From NCBI RefSeq assembly GCF_002117125.1, contig NZ_CP019344.1, forward strand, positions 372,001 through 436,000: DNA of 64,000 nt, read 5' to 3'. Source of the stretch: Nonlabens spongiae. GTDB taxonomy: Bacteria; Bacteroidota; Bacteroidia; Flavobacteriales; Flavobacteriaceae. Under the pieces are notes generated by a model. The model ran no database searches, was not told where the DNA came from, and worked only from the letters and a program-made list of their open reading frames with translations. A program made the position numbers and the translations under genes. Numbering within the stretch: position 1 is the stretch's first letter; every line of letters starts with the position of its first letter. This document shows, one piece after another, positions 18,216 to 27,630 of the stretch.

Positions 18216-19376
18216 CTATTGCTGTGGCTCAAGCATTTTCATTTCAAAAACAAGATCGCTATTTGGAGGTATAGGTCCCATGGCACGCTCACCATATCCT
18301 ACCGCAGATGGTATGAAGGCTACAATTTCCTGTCCATACTCCATGGATAGTACGGCATCCTTGAATCCCTGTACTGCAGACATCTCAGGAGTGAACTTGA
18401 CTCCTATAGGTCGGTAGGCCCCAGCGCGTTCTTTCATAGGGTTTACCGCGTTGAAATTTTGAGCCAACTCTAGATCAGAACTGTCAAACATAACACCGTT
18501 TTCCAGATAACCATTATAATCCAGTTGCACTTGAGCTCCATTTTCAGGCTTGACCCCAGTTCCTTTTTCAACCACATAGATCTTTATCTCACTATTGGGA
18601 ATGCTCTTAGCTTTCTTTTTAAGCTCCATCAATTCCTTTTTTTTGTCAGCGATGAAAGCTTGTGATTTTTCAGCCCGTTCTCTGGCGATACGCTGTTCTT
18701 CTAAACGTTTTTCTTCAGCTTTTTTCTCAAGCCCTTCAGATGCCTCTTTGAACACTTTCATGGCGTCAAATTTTCTGGCCTCGTTACCTTTACGGATTAT
18801 GCGTACACTATTCATAACCACGCTGTCTAGGGGTTTGTCCCTACCATCAGTCTGTACTGTCGCTATGGAATCTATAACTTCAGTTCCTTGAATTACTTTC
18901 CCAAAAACGTTATAATTCATATCTAAGCTGGGATTAGGCTTATGCATAATAAAGAACTGGGTCCCGTTTGTTCCTGGACCTGCATTTGCCATGGACATCA
19001 CGCCTTTCTCGTCATGTTTGAGACTGTCTTGAACTTCTTGAGGGAATTTGTAACCCACACGACCACTACCTGTTCCTGTGAAATCACCCCCTTGAATCAT
19101 AAATCCATCAATAACGCGGTGAAAAATTAATCCGTCGTAATAAGGCTTGCCTTGAAGACTGTCAGTAAGCTCAGTGTGCTCACCTTCTGCAAGGGCAACA
19201 TAATTTGCAACGGTGGCAGGCGCTTCATCGTAGTACAGTTCAGCAACCATAGTACCTTTAGTTGTATTGATCTCTGCGTAGATGCCATCTTCTAGTTCTG
19301 GATATTTATCTTCCTCACATCCAGCAGACATGAGTATCAACGACAGTGCGCAAAGTAAATAATGTATTTTTTTCAT
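18216..19376 (-). CDS. Cyclophilin-FKBP fusion lipoprotein (peptidyl-prolyl isomerase)
   Basis: Two different prolyl isomerases in one periplasmic lipoprotein. I place the start at ATG 19376, giving MKKIHYLL with lipobox SAGC. The cyclophilin domain (about 30-190) has FHRVIDGFMIQGGD and GTNGTQFFIMHKPNPSLD. A charged coiled-coil linker (KKAEEKRLEEQRIARERAEK) leads to an FKBP domain (KIYVVEKGTGVKPENG to LVFEMKMLEPQQ, with VGYGERAMGPIPPNS). An in-frame GTG at 19460 would extend the protein through the palindrome, but would bury the lipoprotein signal. It follows gldI and nrnA. Confidence 0.93.
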   Translation of the reverse strand: MKKIHYLLCALSLILMSAGCEEDKYPELEDGIYAEINTTKGTMVAELYYDEAPATVANYVALAEGEHTELTDSLQGKPYYDGLIFHRVIDGFMIQGGDFTGTGSGRVGYKFPQEVQDSLKHDEKGVMSMANAGPGTNGTQFFIMHKPNPSLDMNYNVFGKVIQGTEVIDSIATVQTDGRDKPLDSVVMNSVRIIRKGNEARKFDAMKVFKEASEGLEKKAEEKRLEEQRIARERAEKSQAFIADKKKELMELKKKAKSIPNSEIKIYVVEKGTGVKPENGAQVQLDYNGYLENGVMFDSSDLELAQNFNAVNPMKERAGAYRPIGVKFTPEMSAVQGFKDAVLSMEYGQEIVAFIPSAVGYGERAMGPIPPNSDLVFEMKMLEPQQ

Positions 19377-19418
19377 TCTAAATTTTAAAATTTTGATTAG
19401 AGTATTTTGAGGGTTTTT

Positions 19419-19434
19419 GCTTTCGCGAAAGCGA
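19419..19434. repeat. Palindrome copy with one mismatch
   Basis: Has T in place of the first C but is otherwise complete (GCTTTCGCGAAAGCG), in the gap between gldI and the PPIase gene. Confidence 0.85.
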
Positions 19435-19459
19435 GATATAAACCAGCAATTATGATGCA

Positions 19460-20029
19460 CTACGGCTTATTACCACCCGATTTATTGATTTCTAATAATT
19501 TGATTCTGCTTTTGAACGGTGTATTTGCACCTATACGATTCTTATCTCCTATATAACCATAGGCAGAGTAGGAGGGGAAATAGGCGATAATCTCGTCGCC
19601 GTCTTGCATCAATTTAAGGGCTTCACGCATGCCTTTGAAAATCCCATATTCCTGCTCCATACTTTTAGTTACTGGTGACAGCTCTTCTTTACGATAAATT
19701 GTGTCACCATTTAGTGCAACAACGTCATATTCAAAGGTCACTCGGTCGCCAAATTCAGGTGAGGGAGTCTCCAGTTCATCTTGTTTTGTGAAGTAATAAT
19801 AGAATCCATCACCACTACGCAAGTAATCAATGCTATCTCGTTCCAGCAGCGTTTCTATAGCCGCCTCTTGAGTCGCATTCAGCTTTTTATTGAATTCTAC
19901 TGATGCCTGATCATTAGAAGTTGAGCCTCTGGTGACCGGTCTTCTTGCCTCAATTTTTTGACAGCTTGAAATGGTCAGTGCCAGGACCATTCCTAGACTA
20001 GATATCAGTCGCCAGAAGTTCTTTTTCAT
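19460..20029 (-). CDS. gldI: GldI, gliding-motility FKBP-type PPIase lipoprotein
   Basis: Periplasmic FKBP-like lipoprotein needed for gliding and T9SS function in Flavobacterium. The 189 residues begin with a lipoprotein signal ending ISSC, followed by the EARRPV segment typical of GldI. The FKBP domain spans about 90-185 (FGDRVTFEYDVVALNGDTIY, SYSAYGYIGDKNRIG, KSRIKLLEI). The gene overlaps the end of nrnA by 32 bases and precedes the cyclophilin-FKBP gene, making a small folding-factor operon. Confidence 0.92.
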   Translation of the reverse strand: MKKNFWRLISSLGMVLALTISSCQKIEARRPVTRGSTSNDQASVEFNKKLNATQEAAIETLLERDSIDYLRSGDGFYYYFTKQDELETPSPEFGDRVTFEYDVVALNGDTIYRKEELSPVTKSMEQEYGIFKGMREALKLMQDGDEIIAYFPSYSAYGYIGDKNRIGANTPFKSRIKLLEINKSGGNKP

Positions 20030-21023
20030 AGGCGGGCAATATACTAATTAATTTGGTCACCGTGTCTTCTAGTGACTCATCACTCTTGCCACCAGCAGCA
20101 TTATTATGGCCTCCACCTTGCCAGTGTTCTCGCGCCATTTTATTAACGTTGAAAGTGCCTTTAGATCTTAGAGAGGTTTTAATAATACCTTCTTGCTTAT
20201 TTTCAAGAAATATTTGGGCAAAAACGATGTCATCTATACTCAAGGCGTAGTTCACAAAACCTTCAGTATCTCCCTTTTTAAAATCATGATCATCTTGCTC
20301 TTTCTGGCTTAGGGTGATATAAGCCGCTCGGTATTCAGGTAAAACAACCAGATTATTGAGAGCAGTGCCTAAAAGTTTTAGCCTATTAGGAGTATTTGTG
20401 TCATAAATACGACGATTGATCATTTCAGGATTTGCCCCATTATCTACCAGCGCTGCTGCAACTCGCAGAGTTGTTGAGGTTGTAGAACTGAATTTGAAAC
20501 TTCCCGTATCAGTTAAAATCCCGGTATACATGCTGGTCGCCATCGCAGGAGTAATCACATCAATAGCCTGCATCATTTCCAAGAAATGAAAAACCATTTG
20601 ACAAGTGGAGCTCATCGAGGTGTCACTGTAAGTGTATTTGGCAAAATCTCCAGGTTGCTGGTGATGATCGATCATCACAAAATCAGCCTTGCTTTTGACT
20701 AAATACTTTTCTAGCTCACCCGTGCGAGAAAGATCATTGTGGTCCAAACAAAAAATCAAATCAGCTGCATTAATGATTTCCTCAACCTTCTCAGGTTGCT
20801 GCTCCACGTTTATAAAAAGATCAGCGTCAGGCAACCATTTTAAAAACTTGGGAAAATCATTAGGGGTAACAAGACTTACTTCATGTCCCAATTGATCCAG
20901 ATAACCTTTGAGTGCCGTGGTAGATCCTACCGCATCACCGTCAGGACTTTTATGTGGTACAACCGTAATTTTTTTGGGTTGCGTTAGTATTGATTTGAGT
21001 TCTTTAACTTGATTTTCATTCAT
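19998..21023 (-). CDS. nrnA: DHH-family nanoRNase / pAp phosphatase
   Basis: Degrades short RNA oligonucleotides and often dephosphorylates pAp. The 341 residues contain the DHH domain motifs PHKSPDGDAVGS (motif I), DHND (motif II), VMIDHHQQPGD (motif III DHH) and STTLRVAAAL, followed by the DHHA1 domain with GGGHNNAAGG. First gene of the operon with gldI; the reading frames overlap by 32 bases, so translation is coupled. Confidence 0.95.
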   Translation of the reverse strand: MNENQVKELKSILTQPKKITVVPHKSPDGDAVGSTTALKGYLDQLGHEVSLVTPNDFPKFLKWLPDADLFINVEQQPEKVEEIINAADLIFCLDHNDLSRTGELEKYLVKSKADFVMIDHHQQPGDFAKYTYSDTSMSSTCQMVFHFLEMMQAIDVITPAMATSMYTGILTDTGSFKFSSTTSTTLRVAAALVDNGANPEMINRRIYDTNTPNRLKLLGTALNNLVVLPEYRAAYITLSQKEQDDHDFKKGDTEGFVNYALSIDDIVFAQIFLENKQEGIIKTSLRSKGTFNVNKMAREHWQGGGHNNAAGGKSDESLEDTVTKLISILPAYEKELLATDI

Positions 21024-21071
21024 AGTTCAATAATAGGAGCGTACTCAGATAGTTGTGATGAAGCACTATTT

Positions 21072-22895
21072 TCAAGCGCGCAGGCTCTGCATATTTACCA
21101 GAGCGTAATAATGCCCGTTTTTTGCCAGCAACTCTTCATGGGTACCTTGTTCTACAATCTCGCCCTGACCCATAACCACAATGTGATCTGCATTTTGAAT
21201 GGTAGATAGGCGGTGTGCGATCACGATACTGGTACGGTTTTTCATAATGCGTTCTAAGGCATCTTGGACCAGACGCTCACTTTCTGTGTCGAGTGCACTG
21301 GTAGCCTCATCCAGTATGAGTATGGGAGCGTTCTTTAAAACGGCACGTGCGATACTGAGGCGCTGTTTTTGCCCACCGCTCAGTTTGCCACCGCTGTCAC
21401 CTATGTTAGTATGAATTCCTTCATCAAGATCCTTGACAAACTCCCATGCATTGGCAACTTTGAGCGCTTTGATAATGTCTTCCTCAGTCGCATTTTTATC
21501 GCTCAAGGCTACATTTACCGCCACCGTATCGTTAAAAAGGATACTGTCTTGAGTAACGATTGCCATTTGATCGCGTAGCGTTTTTAAGCTCACATTCTTG
21601 ATATCATGCCCGTCGATGGTGATGCTGCCGTTTTGAACATCGTAAAACCGAGTGAGCAGGTTTGCAATTGTACTTTTACCTGAACCACTCTGGCCTACGA
21701 GGGCGACACTTTTCCCCTTTTCAACGTTCAGCGTGAAGTTTTTGAGTACAGGATTCTCGTTATAGGCAAAGGTGACGTTTTTGAGTTGTATCGCTTTCGC
21801 GAAAGCGGGAATTTCAATAGCTCCAGGCTTATCCTCGATCGTATTTTGCGTATGTAAAATCTCTAAGACGCGTTCTGCAGCGGCGTTTCCTTGCTTGACT
21901 CCATAACTAGCCTTTGAAATAGCTTTAGCAGGCGTGAGGATTCCGTAGGCCAGTCCCATGAATGAAATGAAGATAGCACCATCTATATCGCCGTCAAACA
22001 CCATCGTACCTCCAAACCAAAGCAATGTCCCGATCACTAGAATACCTAGAAACTCACTTACTGGGCTGGCAAGTCCCTTACGTAATTCCAGCTTATTTGC
22101 GTAATTGTAATATCGTTGTGTACTGTCAGTAAATGTATCTTCCATACGCGATTCGGCATTAAAACCTTTTATGACCTTAAGTCCGCCCAAGGTTTCTTCA
22201 AGCAGAGACAGAAAATAACCCTGCTCGCTCTGCACCCTATCAGATTGTTTTTTTAAACGCTTGCCTATAAGCGATATGATAAATCCAGAAACTGGAATAA
22301 ATACTAATACAAAAATGGTAAGCTTGACACTAAATAATAGCATGGCTACAAGTGCAAAAAGAATGTTGAGTGGTTCTTTTACCATCAATTCCAGTACCGA
22401 TAGGAAACTGGTTTGTATCTGTTGCGTATCATTTGTAGCGCGAGCAATAACGTCACCTTTACGCTTTTCAGAAAAAAATGATATGGGGAGATTCACTACT
22501 TTGTGATAAAGCTCATTTCTTATATCGCGCATCACACCATTGCGTAGAAAGGTGATGAAATACATCCCTAAATATCCAAAAAGATTTTTCAGCAAAAATA
22601 GAATCAGGACTAATGCTATCATCATAACAAGTGCTTTGTCTTGATTTTCATTCATCACATCAGTCACGTACCAGTTGACATAACTTTCTAGGTATTCCTT
22701 TGATTCCCTAATACCGGTCCAAACGGGTTTGACATATTCTTCTTCAGTAGTTTGAAACAACACTTTCATCACCGGCACTAATGCTACAAATGAAAGAGTT
22801 CCAAAAAGCGCGTAGAAAATATTACAGACAATATTAAGGACACCATACCTTTTATAGGGTTTGGCGTAAGTTAGGATTTGCTTGAAGTAATTCAT
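21072..22895 (-). CDS. MsbA-like ABC exporter
   Basis: A half-transporter of 607 residues with six membrane helices (about 15-320) and an ATPase domain (about 360-600): Walker A GQSGSGKST, signature LSGGQKQR, Walker B ILILDEAT, switch His in IVIAHRLST. Homodimers of this type export lipids, lipid A core or drugs. The palindrome at 21792 encodes PAFAKAI exactly in the linker between membrane and ATPase domains. The start overlaps the mutase stop by one base (TAATG), so it is translated after that gene. Confidence 0.92.
   Translation of the reverse strand: MNYFKQILTYAKPYKRYGVLNIVCNIFYALFGTLSFVALVPVMKVLFQTTEEEYVKPVWTGIRESKEYLESYVNWYVTDVMNENQDKALVMMIALVLILFLLKNLFGYLGMYFITFLRNGVMRDIRNELYHKVVNLPISFFSEKRKGDVIARATNDTQQIQTSFLSVLELMVKEPLNILFALVAMLLFSVKLTIFVLVFIPVSGFIISLIGKRLKKQSDRVQSEQGYFLSLLEETLGGLKVIKGFNAESRMEDTFTDSTQRYYNYANKLELRKGLASPVSEFLGILVIGTLLWFGGTMVFDGDIDGAIFISFMGLAYGILTPAKAISKASYGVKQGNAAAERVLEILHTQNTIEDKPGAIEIPAFAKAIQLKNVTFAYNENPVLKNFTLNVEKGKSVALVGQSGSGKSTIANLLTRFYDVQNGSITIDGHDIKNVSLKTLRDQMAIVTQDSILFNDTVAVNVALSDKNATEEDIIKALKVANAWEFVKDLDEGIHTNIGDSGGKLSGGQKQRLSIARAVLKNAPILILDEATSALDTESERLVQDALERIMKNRTSIVIAHRLSTIQNADHIVVMGQGEIVEQGTHEELLAKNGHYYALVNMQSLRA
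21792..21807. repeat. 16-bp palindrome copy 6 (in ABC exporter)
   Basis: Perfect copy read as AFAKA in the linker between transmembrane and nucleotide-binding domains. Confidence 0.95.
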
Positions 22896-24610
22896 TATTG
22901 AACGCCTAGATCTGACAGTATGCCGTCCATCTTATCAAACAATTGCTGCCTCTTGGCAAAGTAATTATCGATGGAATCCAACTCGGTTTTGGCGGAAATG
23001 TAGAACTTTATTTTTGGCTCCGTACCGCTGGGTCGTGCCGCGATCTTAGTACCATCGGCTAGGTAGAAGATCAGCACGTTTGACTTAGGCAGATCGATAT
23101 CCTCCGTTTTATCCAGTTCTTTGTTATGCCTCTTGCTAGTCGCATAATCTTCCATAATGACCACGTCCTGCCCGCCTATTTGAGCTGGAGAATTCTCACG
23201 TAGATCAATCATCATTTGTTTGATTTCTTCAGCACCAGAAATACCTTTCTTTACTAGAGAAACTAATTTTTCTTGATACAGTCCGTGCTCTAGGTAGAGC
23301 TTCAATAATTCCTGATAGGCGGTTGAATTTTGCGCTTTCGCGAAAGCGTACATCTCACAAGCCAGTAAACTAGCAGTTACAGCATCTTTATCACGCACAA
23401 AGTCGCCCACCATGTAACCAAAACTTTCCTCACCACCACCGATGAAGTCCTGATCTGGATGGTCCAAGATCATTTTTGCAATCCATTTGAAACCAGTAAG
23501 TCCTTCCTTGCATTCCACCTCGTACTTGCTCGCCAGGTCGTGCATCATAGGTGTAGATACGATGGTCGAGCCTATAAAAGGAGCTTTTTTAGAACCAAGA
23601 TCTGTCTGGCGTAAAAGGAAATCAGTCATGGCGATCATAGTTTGGTTTCCATTAAGTAGGGTCATATTACCCTCATTATCACGCACTGCGACCCCTAAGC
23701 GATCACAATCTGGATCTGTACCGATTACGATGTCTGCATGAATTTGATTTGCGAGGTCAACAGCCATTTTCAGAGCTGCTGGTTCTTCTGGATTTGGTGA
23801 ATTTACGGTCGGGAAATCTCCATCAGGGAACGCTTGTTCCTTAACAACATGTAAATCTGTATAGCCAGCGCGCTTCAAAGTTTCTGGCACCATCGTAATA
23901 CTGGTCCCATGAAGACTGGTAAAAACAATTTTTAAACGACTGCGATCTATATCACCGGCAATCTTACCAGATTTAATACTGTCTTCGATAAAATTATTAT
24001 CGTCCTCTTCACCTAATAGTTCAATAAGCTCCCCCTTACCATTAAAATTGATGTCTGAAAATTGGGTTTTATTAATAAGGTTAAGGATTTCCTTGTCCTG
24101 AGGCGGTACGAGCTGCCCACCATCTTGCCAGTATACCTTATATCCATTATACTCTGGCGGGTTGTGGCTCGCAGTGAGCACAATACCAGCGTGACAGCCT
24201 TTTTTCTTTACCGTATAGGAAAGAACTGGAGTAGGGCGCAATTCTGGAAATAAATAGACCTTGATATTATTTGCACTAAGGACTTGAGCAACGACCTGAG
24301 CCAACTCTTGCGAATTATGACGGCAATCGTAAGCTATCGCAACTTTCACCTGCTCATCAGGAAATTCTTGAAGGAGGTATTGGGACAGACCTTGCGTATT
24401 TTTACCTAAGGTATACTTGTTGATACGGTTAGTTCCCACACCCATGACACCTCGCATTCCTCCGGTACCAAATTCAAGATCCTTATAAAAGGATTCTTTA
24501 AAATTGTCATCGTTGGCATTTATCATAGCTTGAGTGGCAGCTACGGTTTTTTCATCAAAAGGAGGTTGTGTCCATGCCTGGGCACTGCTTAATATTTTGT
24601 CTTGGTCCAT
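22895..24610 (-). CDS. Alpha-D-phosphohexomutase (phosphoglucomutase/phosphomannomutase)
   Basis: Interconverts hexose 1- and 6-phosphates for polysaccharide and nucleotide-sugar synthesis. The 571 residues carry the phosphoserine loop TASHNPPEYNGYK, the metal-binding GTDPDCDRLG, the sugar-binding GGGEESFGYMVGD and the phosphate-binding RPSGTEPKIKFY. The length fits the longer PgcA/PGM2-like group. The palindrome at 23333 encodes YAFAKAQ. The stop overlaps the ABC exporter start by one base; pairing with an exporter suggests a cell-surface sugar role, which is inference. Confidence 0.95.
   Translation of the reverse strand: MDQDKILSSAQAWTQPPFDEKTVAATQAMINANDDNFKESFYKDLEFGTGGMRGVMGVGTNRINKYTLGKNTQGLSQYLLQEFPDEQVKVAIAYDCRHNSQELAQVVAQVLSANNIKVYLFPELRPTPVLSYTVKKKGCHAGIVLTASHNPPEYNGYKVYWQDGGQLVPPQDKEILNLINKTQFSDINFNGKGELIELLGEEDDNNFIEDSIKSGKIAGDIDRSRLKIVFTSLHGTSITMVPETLKRAGYTDLHVVKEQAFPDGDFPTVNSPNPEEPAALKMAVDLANQIHADIVIGTDPDCDRLGVAVRDNEGNMTLLNGNQTMIAMTDFLLRQTDLGSKKAPFIGSTIVSTPMMHDLASKYEVECKEGLTGFKWIAKMILDHPDQDFIGGGEESFGYMVGDFVRDKDAVTASLLACEMYAFAKAQNSTAYQELLKLYLEHGLYQEKLVSLVKKGISGAEEIKQMMIDLRENSPAQIGGQDVVIMEDYATSKRHNKELDKTEDIDLPKSNVLIFYLADGTKIAARPSGTEPKIKFYISAKTELDSIDNYFAKRQQLFDKMDGILSDLGVQ
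23333..23348. repeat. 16-bp palindrome copy 7 (in phosphohexomutase)
   Basis: Perfect copy read as AFAKA near residue 423, after CEM and before QNSTAYQ. Confidence 0.95.
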
Positions 24611-24816
24611 ATCAATTGTTGAATTACAAAAATAAGGAAACCTATTATGACAGCCATTGCTATGCAGATTTACCTTAATTCCATTTTTAGGTTAAATAAC
24701 AATTCAGTTGTTGTTTTTTACAGTTGGGTAAGTACCATTTCTCTTAACCATCCTATTGAATGCATATTTGAAGCGTCTCAAGATTAGATGTATTTTAGAG
24801 ACTTCAAGGAAAAACC

Positions 24817-26448
24817 ATGACAATTAAAAGATTTTTTGAAATAGTCTACGCCTCGATAGGCATTGCTGTAGGAATCACGTTGATCAATTTCTTGTTTGGG
24901 AATTATAAAGACGGCTGGGAGAGTACTCTAATAAATTTCGGAATCAATCTCATGTTTTCATTTTCTCTAACGCTGGTCAATAACTGGTTTTTCCATTTTA
25001 TGGATAGGTTCTACAGCTGGGAGCGGGACGGAATGAAAAGGTTAATAATAGGAGCGATAGGATCTGTATTCATTACCATGATAACACTGTTTCTGCTATT
25101 ATTTATTACCACGGTTATCATATATGATCAGACAGTATCAGCATTCTGGGATAACCAGCAGTATGAGTGGTATATGGTAGGCCTCCTTATAACTCTTGCT
25201 ATTACAGTGATCTTTCATGCCATCTACTTTTATAAGGAATTACAAGCCAGAAAGGTAAGTGAGCAAAAGGTGATAGCAAGAAGCGCTGAAGCCCAATTTG
25301 ATGCACTTAAAAATCAACTAGACCCTCACTTTTTATTCAATAGTTTAAACGTTCTGGTATCACTTATAGAAGAAAACCCAAAGGCAGCTACAAAATTCAC
25401 GACTTCCCTCTCAAAAGTTTACCGATATGTTTTGGAACAACGTAATAAAGAAACTGTAGCGGTAGATGAGGAACTGAATTTTGCACGTACCTACGTTCAT
25501 TTATTGAAAATGCGCTTTGAAGACAGTCTAGAAATAGAAATCCCTGAACAAAGTCAGGATCCTGACGCTCTGGTTGTGCCTCTATCACTCCAGTTACTGT
25601 TAGAAAACGCCGTCAAACATAATACCGTAAGTGATTCAAAGCCTCTGAAAATTAGAATCTTTGAAACGGGAGGTGAGTTAGTCGTAGAAAATAATTTGCA
25701 GCCCAAGTCTGTAGTCAAAAAGGGTAGCGGTGTAGGACTACAAAATATCGCATCAAGATATGGATTGCTTACTGATCGTAAAATGTCCATCGAGAAAACA
25801 GATTATCAGTATAAAGTTCAGGTTCCTATACTTAATAAGGACGAGATAAATAAATCAAAAAATCATAACACAATGGAAAATTACTCAGTAGAAGATGTAA
25901 AAATGGTTCACGCACGTGAACGGGTTAAAGAGCTCAAGGGTCTGTATAACAATGCCTTTAAATCTGTAGCGATCATCCTATTTTTAGTGACGATCAATTT
26001 TTTCACTAGTGATTTTCCTTGGGCAATCTTTCCAGCTATAGGAATCAGTATAGGCTTGTTGATGAATTATCTACGTACAACTGACCAGGATGTGTTTTTA
26101 GGAAGACAGTGGGAAGAGCGCAAGATTGAGGAACACATCAGACAGAATTCTGAAGGTATAACGGCAACTTATCAGGAACGCTATACGGCGGCCAAAGAAC
26201 AAGTAGGGGAGATCAGAGGTTTCTACCACCACCTATTAATATATATTGTGATCAATGCCGGTATTGCCTATCTCAACTACTTTATAGATCAATGGGCGTT
26301 TCCTTGGTTTTTGTTTCCGCTTGGGGGATGGGGACTTGGGGTCATAGGTCATGCGATAGGTACATTTAACTTGAATCCATTTCTATCTAAAGATTGGGAA
26401 GAGCGCAAGATCAAAGAGATCGTAGAAAAGGAAAACAATAAATTATAA
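24817..26448 (+). CDS. LytS-type sensor histidine kinase fused to two 2TM domains
   Basis: Membrane sensor kinase of the His_kinase (PF06580) class: four membrane helices (to about 150), the phosphoacceptor motif DPHFLFNSLNVL near 168, and an ATPase part with QLLLENAVKHN and GSGVGLQNIASRYG. Unusually the frame does not stop at the normal kinase end but continues through NKSKNHNTMENYSVEDVKM into two 2TM domains (each ending WEERKIEEHI / WEERKIKEIV). In relatives the 2TM proteins are separate genes. It begins an operon with a third 2TM protein and the response regulator. Confidence 0.9.
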   Translation: MTIKRFFEIVYASIGIAVGITLINFLFGNYKDGWESTLINFGINLMFSFSLTLVNNWFFHFMDRFYSWERDGMKRLIIGAIGSVFITMITLFLLLFITTVIIYDQTVSAFWDNQQYEWYMVGLLITLAITVIFHAIYFYKELQARKVSEQKVIARSAEAQFDALKNQLDPHFLFNSLNVLVSLIEENPKAATKFTTSLSKVYRYVLEQRNKETVAVDEELNFARTYVHLLKMRFEDSLEIEIPEQSQDPDALVVPLSLQLLLENAVKHNTVSDSKPLKIRIFETGGELVVENNLQPKSVVKKGSGVGLQNIASRYGLLTDRKMSIEKTDYQYKVQVPILNKDEINKSKNHNTMENYSVEDVKMVHARERVKELKGLYNNAFKSVAIILFLVTINFFTSDFPWAIFPAIGISIGLLMNYLRTTDQDVFLGRQWEERKIEEHIRQNSEGITATYQERYTAAKEQVGEIRGFYHHLLIYIVINAGIAYLNYFIDQWAFPWFLFPLGGWGLGVIGHAIGTFNLNPFLSKDWEERKIKEIVEKENNKL

Positions 26449-26458
26449 TTTCCATACC

Positions 26459-26746
26459 ATGAATAATCAAGAAGAAATCTACAAAAAGGCAAAGGAGAGA
26501 ATTCATCAACTCAGAGCATTTTACACGCACTTCACAGTTTTTCTCGTGATTGCTATACCCTCCTTGATCATAGGCTGGATATTATCTAAGGCTGTATTCC
26601 ATAGTTTCTTGATAGGTTATGCAGGCTGGGGATTAGGAGTGCTTATTCATGCTATCGTAACGTTTGAGATCTTCAACTTCTGGGGTAAGGACTGGGAGGA
26701 CCGCAAGCTTAAGGAAATCATCCAAAAAGAAAATCAAAATGCGTAG
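26459..26746 (+). CDS. 2TM domain protein
   Basis: A 95-residue protein made only of a 2TM domain: KERIHQLRAFYTHFTVFLV, a second helix, and the typical GWGLGVLIHAIVTFE and WEDRKLKEIIQKE end. It is paralogous to the two copies fused to the preceding kinase. It lies 10 bases after the kinase and overlaps the regulator start by 8 bases. Its role is unknown; co-occurrence with LytS/LytR pairs suggests a membrane accessory of the signalling system. Confidence 0.88.
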   Translation: MNNQEEIYKKAKERIHQLRAFYTHFTVFLVIAIPSLIIGWILSKAVFHSFLIGYAGWGLGVLIHAIVTFEIFNFWGKDWEDRKLKEIIQKENQNA

Positions 26747-27512
26747 CATCATAATAGAAGACGAGAAACCTGCAGCGAGACGCCTACAGCGCATGGTGAC
26801 TGAAATAGATCAAGCTCCCGTAGCCGTGTTGCATAATGTTAACGATAGCATCGAATACCTAAAGAACAACGACCACCCTGATCTTATTTTTCTGGACATA
26901 CAATTGAGTGACGGCTTATCTTTTGAAATTTTTGATCATGTAGAGGTGAGCAGTTCCATAATCTTTACCACGGCTTATGATGAGTACGCCCTGCAAGCCT
27001 TCAAACTCAACAGTATCGACTACCTTCTCAAACCCATTGATGAAGAGGAGCTTAAGGCAGCGATGGATAAATTTAGTTCACGCTTTCGCGAAAGCGAGAA
27101 AACGACAACCACCGTTCAGCAACTGGACCTGGAAAGTATCGCAAGACTTCTTCAGAATCCCGTGGATAAACAATACAAGAAGCGATTTACCGCAAGAGTA
27201 GGTGAGCACATTAAACTGTTTCCCGTGGATGAGGTCCAGCTTTTTTATTCTGAAAATAAGGGGACATACCTTAATATAGAAAACGGGAGAAATTACCTGA
27301 TTGATTCCAAGCTTGAAGCTCTGGAAGACGAGCTGGAACCCCAAAAGTTTTATCGCATAAGCCGGCAGGCGATCGTAAATGTAGATGCCATACAAGATAT
27401 CGTTGCTTATACAAACAGCCGCTTACAGGTTAAGATTAAATCATTTGATGAGTTCAAACTCATCGTAAGCAGAGAACGTGTAAAAGATTTTAAAAATTGG
27501 ATAAACCGCTGA
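26739..27512 (+). CDS. LytTR-family response regulator
   Basis: DNA-binding partner of the upstream kinase. The start at ATG 26739 gives MRSIIIEDEKPAARR, the normal receiver beginning; the longer frame upstream reads through the 2TM gene. Receiver domain (1-115) with DLIFLDIQLSDG phosphoacceptor Asp, TTAYDEYAL and LLKPID; LytTR DNA-binding domain (about 155-257) with FYSENKGTYLNIENGRNYLI and FYRISRQAIVN. The palindrome at 27081 encodes RFRESE in the linker between the domains. Confidence 0.94.
   Translation: MRSIIIEDEKPAARRLQRMVTEIDQAPVAVLHNVNDSIEYLKNNDHPDLIFLDIQLSDGLSFEIFDHVEVSSSIIFTTAYDEYALQAFKLNSIDYLLKPIDEEELKAAMDKFSSRFRESEKTTTTVQQLDLESIARLLQNPVDKQYKKRFTARVGEHIKLFPVDEVQLFYSENKGTYLNIENGRNYLIDSKLEALEDELEPQKFYRISRQAIVNVDAIQDIVAYTNSRLQVKIKSFDEFKLIVSRERVKDFKNWINR
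27081..27096. repeat. 16-bp palindrome copy 8 (in response regulator)
   Basis: Perfect copy read in the RFRES phase, in the inter-domain linker. Confidence 0.95.
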
Positions 27513-27630
27513 TAATTTGTAATTAAATCTTAAAATTCCTAGGATTATTAAGCCTTTAACAAATTATTTCAAACCAAAGCTGCTTCCACTACGTAGTTTG
27601 AATAAATAATATACTTAAATCAAATTACAA

